Below, one piece after another: positions 36,295-44,043 of a stretch of DNA of 64,000 nt. A program made the position numbers and the translations under genes. Numbering within the stretch: position 1 is the stretch's first letter; each line of letters begins with the position of its first letter. The notes beneath the pieces are model-generated. The model did not search any database, was not told the DNA's origin, and saw nothing but the letters and a program-made list of their open reading frames with translations. Source of the DNA: Anaerotalea alkaliphila (GTDB lineage Bacteria; Bacillota; Clostridia; Lachnospirales; Vallitaleaceae); contig NZ_JAAEEH010000009.1 in the NCBI RefSeq assembly GCF_010179735.1, positions 21,674 through 85,673 on the forward strand. Reading direction: 5' to 3'.

Positions 36295-37617
36295 ATGATC
36301 TATTCCGTACTGGACACAGGCGCTGTGGGAGACGGGCAAACAAACGACGCTCCTGCAATCCAAAAGGCAATCGATGCCTGCCATGAGGCAGGTGGAGGAC
36401 GGGTCCTCCTGGAGAGCGGCAGAACCTACTATGCAAGCTCCATCGAACTGAAAGGGAATGTGGACCTGCACATCGGAAAAGGGGCCGTCCTGAAGGCCCA
36501 CAGCGACATCGGCACCTACATCCGGCCCAACGGGGAAGGGGTTGCCGACAAGGAGAAAAGGGTGGGGAATCCGGTAACGGGAAAACCGTCCTATGCATTC
36601 ATCTACGCGAAGGATGCCCACAACATTACGATTTCCGGGGAAGGTGCCATCGATGGGAACGCATATGCCTTTGTGAAACGGGTCAGCCCCTACTATGTGA
36701 CAGGGGACTTCTATCCCCGCCCCACCCTGGTCTACACCGAACACTGCAACCACTCCACCTTCACGGGCGTCACCATGCGCAACGCGCCCTTTTGGACGCT
36801 GCACCCCGCCGGATCGGATGATGTGGCGATCCATGGCCTGCGCATCCTGAACGACCTGGATGTGGCCAACAGCGATGGAATCGATCCGGACCACTGCACC
36901 AACGTGCGGATCTCCGGCTGCCACATCACCTGTGCGGACGACTGCATCTGCCTGAAGACGACTGTGGGCAACAGGGAATACGGCCCCACAAGGAACGTAG
37001 TCATCACGAACTGCACTCTGGTTTCGACCAGTGCGGCGATCAAAATCGGCACGGAAGGGGTGGACGATTTCGAGAATGTCCTGGTGGACAACTGCATCAT
37101 CACCGGCAGCAACCGGGGCATCTCCATCCAAGTCAGGGACGGGGGCAACGTGCGCAACGTGAGCTTTTCCAACATCATCATCGAGACAAGAAGGTTTTCC
37201 GGGGATTGGTGGGGATGCGCCGAACCGATCGTGATAACCGCCCATGACAGGGACGCCCAAACGAAAAGCGGCAGCGTCAGCCGCGTCCGATTCCAGAACA
37301 TCACCTGCGATGGTGAAAACGGCATCTTCATCTCGGGAAACGAAAACACGCCGATCAAAGACCTGGCGTTCGAAAAAATCCGCGTCACACTCAGAAGCAA
37401 AAGCAAATGGCCGAAAGGGTTCTACGACCTGCGTCCCATTCCGGACGGGAACGGGATTTTGGAACAAAAGAGCTCCCCAATCTTCCTGCGCCATGTGGAC
37501 GGCGTGGAGATGAAAGACGTCAGGACTTCCATCAGCGAGGATGACCGGTCCCTGTTTTCCGAGGAAGGCAGCTGCGAACATTGCGAAAACGTGTCGGGAA
37601 AGGTCTGGCGGGGCTGA
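36295..37617 (+). CDS. GH28-family protein, divergent (rhamnogalacturonan/polygalacturonan hydrolase-like)
   Basis: 440 residues, right-handed beta-helix, no signal peptide. GH28 motifs I and II are kept with their acids (NSDGIDPDHC and CADDCICLK), but the His motif usually GHG is replaced by TSAAIKIGTEG and the RIK motif by GISIQVRDGG. It is therefore probably not a classic polygalacturonase; it may cut rhamnogalacturonan-type or substituted oligomers inside the cell. AGGGAGAA precedes the ATG; 10 bases after the permease stop. Confidence 0.85.
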   Translation: MIYSVLDTGAVGDGQTNDAPAIQKAIDACHEAGGGRVLLESGRTYYASSIELKGNVDLHIGKGAVLKAHSDIGTYIRPNGEGVADKEKRVGNPVTGKPSYAFIYAKDAHNITISGEGAIDGNAYAFVKRVSPYYVTGDFYPRPTLVYTEHCNHSTFTGVTMRNAPFWTLHPAGSDDVAIHGLRILNDLDVANSDGIDPDHCTNVRISGCHITCADDCICLKTTVGNREYGPTRNVVITNCTLVSTSAAIKIGTEGVDDFENVLVDNCIITGSNRGISIQVRDGGNVRNVSFSNIIIETRRFSGDWWGCAEPIVITAHDRDAQTKSGSVSRVRFQNITCDGENGIFISGNENTPIKDLAFEKIRVTLRSKSKWPKGFYDLRPIPDGNGILEQKSSPIFLRHVDGVEMKDVRTSISEDDRSLFSEEGSCEHCENVSGKVWRG

Positions 37618-37629
37618 AAAGGAGAAAGC

Positions 37630-38460
37630 ATGGTAGGAACCAGAGGACATGACGTAGGAACCATGGAACCGCAGGAACTGGCGGAAAAAATGAAGGAATT
37701 CGGTGCCGAAGCGGTACAGCTGGTCGCATACAAGGCGATCCGAGGGGTTTCGTCCAAACCAGGGGCGATGGACGCCGAAACTGCAGCCGGAATACGAAAG
37801 GCATTCGAGGAACAGGGCATCCGGGTATCCATTGTGGGTAGCTACTTCAACCTGCTGGAACGGCCCGAAGAACTGGAATCCGATGTCCAACGTTTCAAGG
37901 AATATTTGAAGTTCGCCAAAGATCTAGGCGGCTCTTTGGTCGGCACGGAAACGGGCTCCTATGATGCGGAATGGAAGTTCCATCCGGAAAACCATACGGA
38001 GGCGGCGTTTGAAAAGGCCGCAGCCGTCATCGGGGAGCTGGTGCGGACGGGGGAAGCGGTGGGGGTCCAGGTAGGCATCGAAGGCGCCTATGACCATGTC
38101 GTCTACAGCCCCGAAAAAATGGCGGAGCTGATCGAACGCATACCTTCCGACAATCTAAGGGTGGTGTTCGACCCGGTCAGTTTCCTTCACAAGGCGAATT
38201 ACAGGGAAGCCGACCGGATGATCGACGAAGCCTTCCGTCTTTTCGGCGACCGCATCGCGCTCGTTCACGCCAAGGATTTTGTGCTGGAGGGGGATGGGAT
38301 CAAGCGGGTCCCCATAGGACAAGGCTTGATGGATTATGACAGGCTCTGCGGCAAAATCAAAGGGCTTGGACGGGAAGTGGACATCATCGTCGAGGAATTG
38401 ACAGGGGACGAGCTGAGGGAGAGTTTATTCTTTTTGAAAAAGAGAATGTCGGATATATAG
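37630..38460 (+). CDS. Sugar phosphate isomerase/epimerase-like TIM-barrel protein
   Basis: 276 residues of the AP-endonuclease-2/xylose-isomerase-like fold. Metal-site candidates are Glu in VGIEGAYDH, Asp in VVFDPVSFLH, His in LVHAKDFV and Glu in IIVEELTG. Such proteins isomerise or epimerise sugars, inosose or keto acids. Last gene of the importer operon, 12 bases after GH28, so it likely processes a product of pectin breakdown; the exact reaction is unknown. It is not long enough to be a uronate isomerase such as UxaC. Confidence 0.8.
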   Translation: MVGTRGHDVGTMEPQELAEKMKEFGAEAVQLVAYKAIRGVSSKPGAMDAETAAGIRKAFEEQGIRVSIVGSYFNLLERPEELESDVQRFKEYLKFAKDLGGSLVGTETGSYDAEWKFHPENHTEAAFEKAAAVIGELVRTGEAVGVQVGIEGAYDHVVYSPEKMAELIERIPSDNLRVVFDPVSFLHKANYREADRMIDEAFRLFGDRIALVHAKDFVLEGDGIKRVPIGQGLMDYDRLCGKIKGLGREVDIIVEELTGDELRESLFFLKKRMSDI

Positions 38461-38483
38461 GCCCTTCCTGGAATCCGACAAGC

Positions 38484-38539
38484 CGATAGAAGGGCTCCGG
38501 TCCGCAAACAACTGTTTGCGGACCGGAGCCCTTCTATCG
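38484..38539. terminator. Long perfect hairpin between convergent genes
   Basis: 27-bp perfect arms with a two-base AC loop. It is preceded by CTGGAATCCGACA (38468-38480) and followed by GTACAAT (38539-38545), the same framing as the palindrome at 39538. No T-run directly follows, so it may be a repeat element as much as a terminator. Confidence 0.7.
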
Positions 38540-38552
38540 TACAATTCATTAC

Positions 38553-38581
38553 TGCGCTTGGGGATAGTCCCACGGTACGCA
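38553..38581. repeat. Degenerate REP-like palindrome, copy E
   Basis: TGCGCTTGGGGATAGTCCCA and following bases keep the order TGCGC-TTGGGG-...-CCC-...-ACGCA of the intact copies but with several changes and a short deletion on the left. Confidence 0.55.
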
Positions 38582-38587
38582 CAATAG

Positions 38588-39328
38588 TTATTGTACGGTT
38601 TTTTCCAACTTCTCCTTCACGTTCTGGATATGCCCTTTCTTTGTGTCCTCGTCCGCAAGAGAATGCTTTTCGAGACGTTCAAACAGGTGCGCCACGTGTT
38701 CTTCCGACAGGACTTGCTGTTTGCTTACGATGTCTTTTTTCAAGGCGGCATAGAGTGCGTTGCGCTTGAGCACCTTCACGTTCTGCGATGTCATTGTGAT
38801 TTTCTTCAATTCGCACCGTTCGCTGAATACGACGTAGGAATGGAGGAGGCTGCTGTCGATTTCCCCCAGGAGTTTTGTCAATGCGCCCATGTGCGCCTTG
38901 TTCTGCCATATGGGGTTGAAAAACTTGTTCTTCTTTCCACCCTTCAACGACTGTGTCCAATTCTTGCTTTTTTCATCTCCAAAAATCCAACCGCTGTAAT
39001 TTTTTGACTCGAAAACATAGAGTCCTGACCGGTTGATCATCAGCACGTCAATTTCTGTTGTTGTGCCATCCTCTTTAGGGACATAGATGTTCGTCAAAAG
39101 CCTGTTTTCGCCCGGAAGCTTCTCAAGCAATCCGAAGGTCAGGAACTCGCCATAATTGCCCTTGTCAAACACGGTGTTGAAGAAATTGTTTCCGCTCACT
39201 ACCCCATAGCGGGATTTCTTGTATCTGATGTTGATGAAGAAAAGCCTGATTCCAATCATGGCCCCCATGATGACTAGAAGATAAGTTAAGGGCAGCAGCA
39301 TCGGTAGAAACATTCCTGTTGTGTACAT
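38588..39328 (-). CDS. NERD-domain membrane-anchored protein
   Basis: 246 residues with one N-terminal membrane helix (~4-28) and a NERD (nuclease-related) domain: GNYGEFLTFGLLEKL, TEIDVLMINRSGLYVFESKNYSGWIFG and NPIWQNKAHMGAL, including the Asp and Glu-x-Lys residues of the PD-(D/E)xK-like core. The biochemical role of NERD proteins is unresolved; defence or DNA handling is often suggested. AAGGAGG before ATG 39328 decides the start. Monocistronic, with palindromic repeats on both sides, so it may be an insertion between the pectin and galactose loci. Confidence 0.85.
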   Translation of the reverse strand: MYTTGMFLPMLLPLTYLLVIMGAMIGIRLFFINIRYKKSRYGVVSGNNFFNTVFDKGNYGEFLTFGLLEKLPGENRLLTNIYVPKEDGTTTEIDVLMINRSGLYVFESKNYSGWIFGDEKSKNWTQSLKGGKKNKFFNPIWQNKAHMGALTKLLGEIDSSLLHSYVVFSERCELKKITMTSQNVKVLKRNALYAALKKDIVSKQQVLSEEHVAHLFERLEKHSLADEDTKKGHIQNVKEKLEKTVQ

Positions 39329-39388
39329 CCTTTTGTCCTCCTTATGCAAGGTTTGATTCATTCTACCATGTGGCTGGGGTAGTTACAA

Positions 39389-39419
39389 TGCGCACTTGGG
39401 GTCTGACCCCAAGTGCGCA
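39389..39419. repeat. REP-like palindrome, copy C
   Basis: Perfect 15-bp arms around a central T (TGCGCACTTGGGGTC / GACCCCAAGTGCGCA). An additional right-arm half site, GACCCCAGGGCGCAT, begins immediately afterwards. Confidence 0.9.
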
Positions 39420-39537
39420 GACCCCAGGGCGCATCGGCAAGGACGACCGCCTCGTGTTTCTCGGTGATGACAGGCCCCGGCATTGCGGAAACAGGGCGGT
39501 GGAGCCCGGGTGGGACTGGGGCCATTTCTGGAATCCG

Positions 39538-39584
39538 ACAACAAATGCGCCCTTGGGGTCTGTCCCCAAGTGCGCATTTGTTGT
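39538..39584. repeat. REP-like palindrome, copy D
   Basis: 21-bp arms with one mismatch and a five-base TCTGT loop. It is preceded directly by CTGGAATCCGACA (39528-39540) and followed by GTACAAT (39583-39589), which may double as a -10 (TACAAT) for the ArsR-type gene at 39620. Confidence 0.85.
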
Positions 39585-39619
39585 ACAATGGGTTAAAAGG
39601 AAAAGCAGGGAGGAACGGG

Positions 39620-40546
39620 ATGCAGACAATCAAGATGAACCTGGACGACAAGGGGCGGCTGGCCGCCATCGCCAAGGCCCTTTCGGTGGATGCGAGGATC
39701 GAAATCCTGCGCCAGCTCCGCCACCGGGAGCTGAACGTGAACGAGATCGCCGAAATCCTGGGGATCCCCCCCTCTTCCGCCGCCGCCCATGTGAAGGTCC
39801 TGGAGGAGGCGGGAATCATCCGGACCAACCTCCAGCCGGGGATCCGGGGTTCCATGAAGATGTGCCGGGTGGTCCTGGACCACGTCTACGTGGAGCTGGA
39901 CACCACCGGCAACCTGGAGCGGCAGGAGGAGGTCGTGCGGATGCCCATCGGCGCCTACGTGGACTGCCGTGCCCACCCCACCTGCGGCATGGCCGGAGCC
40001 AGGGGCCCCATCGGCAGGGAGGACGACCCCGGAAGCTTCTACCTGCCGGAGCGGCTGGAGGCCAAGCTCCTCTGGGTGGGCCACGGCCATCTGGAGTACC
40101 GGTTCCCGGCCCAGAGGCTGGAGGGGAAGGGAGTGGAGTCCCTGGAAGTCTCCATGGAGCTCTGCTCCGAGGACCACGAGTACAACCTGGACCATCCCTC
40201 GGACATCACCCTCTGGGTGAACGGGTTCGAGGCGGGGACCTGGACCTGCCCCGGGGACCTGGGGGGCCGGAGGGGCCTGTTGAACCCGGAATGGTGGCCG
40301 GACAAGAACACCCAGTACGGGATCCTCAAGACCTGGAAGCTCACGGTAAACGGATGCTTCGTGGACGGGGAGCAGGGGAGCGATAGGAAGATTTCGGACT
40401 TCGGGCTGGAAGGCGGGGACTACATCACCGTCCGGATCGGCGTCAAGGAGGAGGCGGTCCACAAGGGCGGCTTCAACCTATTCGGGGACTGTTTTGGTGA
40501 CCATGCACAAAATATCGTGATGAAAATTGGCTATGCCGCCAGCTGA
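39620..40546 (+). CDS. ArsR-type winged-helix regulator with large C-terminal domain
   Basis: 308 residues. The first ~85 form an ArsR-like winged helix (KALSVDARIEILRQLRHRELNVNEIAEILGIPPSSAAAHVKVLEEAGII). A Cys/His-bearing segment (DCRAHPTCGMAG) follows, and then ~190 residues of beta-rich sequence (e.g. DITLWVNGFEAGTWTCPGDL) that looks like a jelly-roll or carbohydrate-binding fold. ArsR proteins are usually about 100 residues, so this is a fusion-type regulator. Directly upstream of galE, in the same direction; sugar sensing is a reasonable guess. GGGAGGA fixes the ATG. Confidence 0.75.
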   Translation: MQTIKMNLDDKGRLAAIAKALSVDARIEILRQLRHRELNVNEIAEILGIPPSSAAAHVKVLEEAGIIRTNLQPGIRGSMKMCRVVLDHVYVELDTTGNLERQEEVVRMPIGAYVDCRAHPTCGMAGARGPIGREDDPGSFYLPERLEAKLLWVGHGHLEYRFPAQRLEGKGVESLEVSMELCSEDHEYNLDHPSDITLWVNGFEAGTWTCPGDLGGRRGLLNPEWWPDKNTQYGILKTWKLTVNGCFVDGEQGSDRKISDFGLEGGDYITVRIGVKEEAVHKGGFNLFGDCFGDHAQNIVMKIGYAAS

Positions 40547-40547
40547 A

Positions 40548-40576
40548 ACCCCTTTACAACCTTCGGAAAAAGGGGT
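40548..40576 (+). promoter_or_regulatory. Hairpin after the ArsR-type gene and A+T-rich galE leader
   Basis: ACCCCTTT / AAAGGGGT, 8-bp stem with a 13-base loop, directly after the stop. No T-run follows, so it is a weak terminator or operator. The following leader to 40684 is A+T-rich and contains the palindrome GTTATATAAC, a likely promoter or operator region for galE. Confidence 0.4.
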
Positions 40577-40684
40577 ATGATTAAAACAACAGCAAATATG
40601 TTATATAACAGAAATAATGAAACAATAGAAATCCCTTTTTCCCGGAGCGGGGGGAGGGCGGACAAGAAAAGGGAGGACAACAGG

Positions 40685-41677
40685 ATGACAGTTCTGGTTT
40701 TGGGAGGAGCGGGCTACATCGGTTCCCATACGGTGCACGCGCTGGTGGAACAGGGGGCGGACGTGGTCGTGGTGGACAACCTGGAGACGGGCTACAGGGA
40801 GGCGGTCCATCCGAAGGCCCGTTTTTACGAAGGGGACATCCGGGACCGGGCGTTCGTGGACAGCGTCTTCCAGAAGGAAAAAATCGACGGGGTGATCCAT
40901 TTCGCCGCCAATTCCCTGGTGGGGGAGAGCATGACGGACCCCCTGAAGTACTATGACAACAACCTGTGCGGCACCAAGGTGCTGCTGTCAGCCATGGTGG
41001 CCCACGGCATCGACAAGATCGTCTTCTCCTCCACCGCGGCCACCTACGGGGAGGCCCAGCGGATGCCCATCCTGGAGACGGACAGGACCGAGCCCACCAA
41101 CACCTACGGGGAGACCAAGCTGGCCATGGAGCGGATGTTCCACTGGACCGGGAAGGCCCACGGGCTGCGGTACGTGTCCCTGCGCTACTTCAACGCCTGC
41201 GGCGCCCTGGAGGACGGAAGCATCGGGGAGGCCCACGATCCGGAGACCCACCTGATCCCCCTGATCCTCCAGGTCCCCAACGGCCAGCGGGAGGCCATCA
41301 GCATCTTCGGGGACGACTACGACACCAAGGACGGCACCTGCGTCCGGGACTACATCCACGTCACCGACCTGGCCCAGGCACACATCCTGGCCATGGGGCA
41401 CCTTCTGGAAGGGAAGGAAAGCGGCATCTTCAACTTGGGCAACGGCGTGGGCTTCACCGTGAAGGAGGTCATCGAGACCGCCCGGAAGGTGACGGGACAC
41501 CCTATCCCGGCGGTGGTTTCCCCCAGGAGGGCAGGGGATCCGGCCAAGCTGATCGCCTCCAGCGAGAAGGCCAGGAGGGTCCTGGGATGGAATCCCCAAC
41601 ACGCGGACCTGACGGAAATCATCGGCTCCGCCTGGAACTGGCACAAGAGCCATCCCAGGGGATACAAAAAAGAATAG
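40685..41677 (+). CDS. galE: UDP-glucose 4-epimerase
   Basis: 330 residues, short-chain dehydrogenase fold. NAD loop GGAGYIGSH, the catalytic Thr/Ser region FSSTAATYGE and YGETK (Tyr-x-x-x-Lys) are present, as are the substrate residues around RYFNACGA. It interconverts UDP-galactose and UDP-glucose in the Leloir pathway. GGAGGACAACAGG precedes ATG 40685. Followed by the galR-galK-galT genes. Confidence 0.96.
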   Translation: MTVLVLGGAGYIGSHTVHALVEQGADVVVVDNLETGYREAVHPKARFYEGDIRDRAFVDSVFQKEKIDGVIHFAANSLVGESMTDPLKYYDNNLCGTKVLLSAMVAHGIDKIVFSSTAATYGEAQRMPILETDRTEPTNTYGETKLAMERMFHWTGKAHGLRYVSLRYFNACGALEDGSIGEAHDPETHLIPLILQVPNGQREAISIFGDDYDTKDGTCVRDYIHVTDLAQAHILAMGHLLEGKESGIFNLGNGVGFTVKEVIETARKVTGHPIPAVVSPRRAGDPAKLIASSEKARRVLGWNPQHADLTEIIGSAWNWHKSHPRGYKKE

Positions 41678-41720
41678 GGAACCTTAAAGATGGAACAGCA
41701 TCCATGGACGGGATCCGGTC

Positions 41721-41774
41721 TTGACTTCCTGTGGGACCGGATTTATACTGGAGAGGATAGAAAACCTTTTCTAT
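41721..41774 (+). promoter_or_regulatory. galR-galK-galT promoter and operator
   Basis: TTGACT (41721-41726), 17-bp spacer, TATACT (41744-41749). Eight bases downstream is an inverted repeat ATAGAAAA-CC-TTTTCTAT (41757-41774) covering the expected transcription start, a typical site for autorepression by the LacI-type regulator encoded next. Confidence 0.75.
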
Positions 41775-41822
41775 AGATTTTGATTTTCATAACCTTTCCC
41801 AACCCAGAATGGAGGAATTCCC

Positions 41823-42839
41823 ATGGAACATAGATCGACCATACAGGAAGTGGCAAAGCGGGCGGGCGTGTCCAACAGCACGGTCTCCCGGGTGCTTAAC
41901 AAGAACTACCCCGTGAAGGAGGAGACGAGGAAGCGGGTGGAGGAGGCCATCGAAGCCCTGCAGTTCAAGCCGAACCTGCTGGCCAGGAGCCTGATCCAAG
42001 ACAAGAGCCACACCATCGGCATTTTGACGCCCAGCATAGAAAACCTTTTCTTTTCCCAGGTGGTCAAGGGGATCGACAGGCACACCAGGCCCCAGGACTA
42101 CATCACCTTCCTCTGCACCACCGACGGGGATCCGGGGAACGAGCGGCGGATGCTGGACACCCTGTTGAACCGGAGCGTGGACGGGATCATCGTCATAGAC
42201 CCCCAGACGGAGAACGTGAAAAGCGGCCTGTATGAAAAGGTGGGCAGGCGGATTCCCCTGGTGCTGGTCAACGGCTGGTACAAGGGGGTGGACTGCAACT
42301 ACGTGCTGAACGACGAGGTCGCAGGTGCGGTGGAGGCCTTGGGGCACTTCCTCCGGGAGGGACACCGGCGGATCGCCTTCCTCCGGGGAAACAGGAGCCA
42401 TTCCTACGATGTGAAGGAGGAGGCCTACCGGGAGTTCCTGGCGGAAGAGGGGCTGGAGCCGAAAGGGGGACAGGTCCTGCGGATTGCGGACGGGAACGGG
42501 CAGGAGACGGTGGAGCAGGCCCGGCGGGCCGTCCGGGAAGCGCTGGGGGACCGGCAGGGAACCTTCGACGCCCTCCTTTGCTGCAACGACTGGATGGCCC
42601 TGGGGGCCCTTAGGGCGGTCCGGGAGCTGAAGCTGGTGCCCGGAAGGGAGATCTCCATCATGGGGTTCGACAACACCCTGATCAGCGAGATTGCGGACAT
42701 CCCCATCAGCACGGTGGACCACCACATGACAAGGCTGGGGCAGACGGCGGCCCAGCGGCTCTTCGAGGTCATTGGGGAGCCCAAGCAGAAAACAAGGAAG
42801 ATCATCATGCAGACGGATCTGGTCATCCGAAGCACATGA
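41823..42839 (+). CDS. galR: LacI/GalR-family regulator of galactose genes
   Basis: 338 residues. N-terminal LacI helix-turn-helix with hinge (TIQEVAKRAGVSNSTVSRVLN, then FKPNLLARSL), then a periplasmic-binding-protein-like sensor domain (HTIGILTPSIENLFFSQVVKG; SIMGFDNTLISEIADIP). It sits between galE and galK with its own promoter and operator, so it is the likely galactose-responsive repressor. The symbol is by context. TGGAGGAA precedes the ATG. Confidence 0.88.
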   Translation: MEHRSTIQEVAKRAGVSNSTVSRVLNKNYPVKEETRKRVEEAIEALQFKPNLLARSLIQDKSHTIGILTPSIENLFFSQVVKGIDRHTRPQDYITFLCTTDGDPGNERRMLDTLLNRSVDGIIVIDPQTENVKSGLYEKVGRRIPLVLVNGWYKGVDCNYVLNDEVAGAVEALGHFLREGHRRIAFLRGNRSHSYDVKEEAYREFLAEEGLEPKGGQVLRIADGNGQETVEQARRAVREALGDRQGTFDALLCCNDWMALGALRAVRELKLVPGREISIMGFDNTLISEIADIPISTVDHHMTRLGQTAAQRLFEVIGEPKQKTRKIIMQTDLVIRST

Positions 42840-42852
42840 GCAGGAGGATAAG

Positions 42853-44010
42853 ATGAAGGAAAAAATGATACGGGAATTTGTGGACAAGTTCGGCGGGGAG
42901 AGGGAAACTGTGGAAACCTTCTTCGCCCCCGGGAGGGTGAACCTGATCGGGGAGCACATCGACTACAACGGAGGGCACGTGTTCCCCTGCGCCCTGGATT
43001 TCGGCACCTACGGGGCGGTCCGGAAGCGGCAGGACAACAAGCTGCGCATGGCCTCCCTGAACTTCGACCTGGAGGTGGAGGTGGATGCGGACAGGCTTGT
43101 CTACGACGAGGCGGACGACTGGGCCAACTACCCCAAAGGGGTGGTGAAGGGGTTCCTTAACCGGGGATGCCGGGTGGGGGGAATGGACATCCTGTACTGG
43201 GGGAACATTCCCAACGGCGCGGGACTTTCCTCCTCCGCCTCCCTGGAGGTGCTGACGGCGGTGCTGGTGAACGACCTTTTCGACTGCGGCATCGCCCCCA
43301 TGGACCTGGTGCTCCTCACCCAGGAAGCCGAGAACAGCTTCGTGGGCGTGAACTGCGGCATCATGGACCAGTTCGCCGTATGCATGGGCCGCAAGGACAG
43401 CGCCATGCTGCTGGACTGCAAGACGCTGGAATACAGCTATGCCCCCCTGGTGCTGGATGGGATCCGGATCGTCATCGGAAACACCAGGAAGCGCCGGGGG
43501 CTGGCGGACTCCAAGTACAACGAGCGCCGGTCCGAGTGCGAGTACGCCCTGGCCAAGCTCCGGGAGGTGGTAGAGATCGAGACCCTCTGCGACCTGGACC
43601 CGGCCGCCTTCCAGGCCCACAGGCACAGGATCGACCAGGAGGCCCCGGCCAGGAGGGCGGAACACGCCGTGTGGGAGAACCACAGGACCCTGGAGGCGGC
43701 GGCGGCCCTTCAGGCAGGAGACCTGGCCAGGTTCGGGGAGCTGATGAACGCCTCCCACCGGTCCCTGCGGGACCTCTACGAGGTGACCGGCAGGGAGCTG
43801 GACGCCATGGTGGAAGAGGCCTGGAAGGTCGACGGGACCATAGGATCCCGGATGACGGGCGCCGGATTCGGCGGCTGCACGGTCAGCCTGGTCCGCGCCG
43901 GAGCGGTGGAGGACTTCATCAAGACCGTAGGGGAGAACTATGCGGCGGCAACCGGACTGGAGCCCGAATTCTATGTGGTGGACGTAGGAGCGGGAGCATC
44001 CAGAATCTGA
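42853..44010 (+). CDS. galK: Galactokinase
   Basis: 385 residues, GHMP kinase family. The galactokinase signature PGRVNLIGEHIDYNGGHVFPCAL, the ATP-binding GAGLSSSASLEV and the C-terminal GSRMTGAGFGGCTVSLV are intact. It makes galactose-1-phosphate for GalT. CAGGAGG just before the ATG, 13 bases after the galR stop. Confidence 0.97.
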   Translation: MKEKMIREFVDKFGGERETVETFFAPGRVNLIGEHIDYNGGHVFPCALDFGTYGAVRKRQDNKLRMASLNFDLEVEVDADRLVYDEADDWANYPKGVVKGFLNRGCRVGGMDILYWGNIPNGAGLSSSASLEVLTAVLVNDLFDCGIAPMDLVLLTQEAENSFVGVNCGIMDQFAVCMGRKDSAMLLDCKTLEYSYAPLVLDGIRIVIGNTRKRRGLADSKYNERRSECEYALAKLREVVEIETLCDLDPAAFQAHRHRIDQEAPARRAEHAVWENHRTLEAAAALQAGDLARFGELMNASHRSLRDLYEVTGRELDAMVEEAWKVDGTIGSRMTGAGFGGCTVSLVRAGAVEDFIKTVGENYAAATGLEPEFYVVDVGAGASRI

Positions 44011-44043
44011 TGGCACAGACAAGGAAGAAAGGATGGCAAACCC

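Noticed and set aside
36259..37890. Long antisense open frame over the first GH28 gene
   Set aside because: No motif, no ribosome site, fully explained by the codon pattern of the sense gene.
37630..38460. Identification as the uronate isomerase UxaC missing from the pathway
   Set aside because: It is too short (276 residues versus about 460) and has the AP-endonuclease-2/xylose-isomerase-like fold, not the UxaC amidohydrolase-type fold.
39420..39527. Short open frame between palindromes C and D as a small gene
   Set aside because: No ribosome site, and the frame simply reads through the palindromes into the ArsR-type gene.
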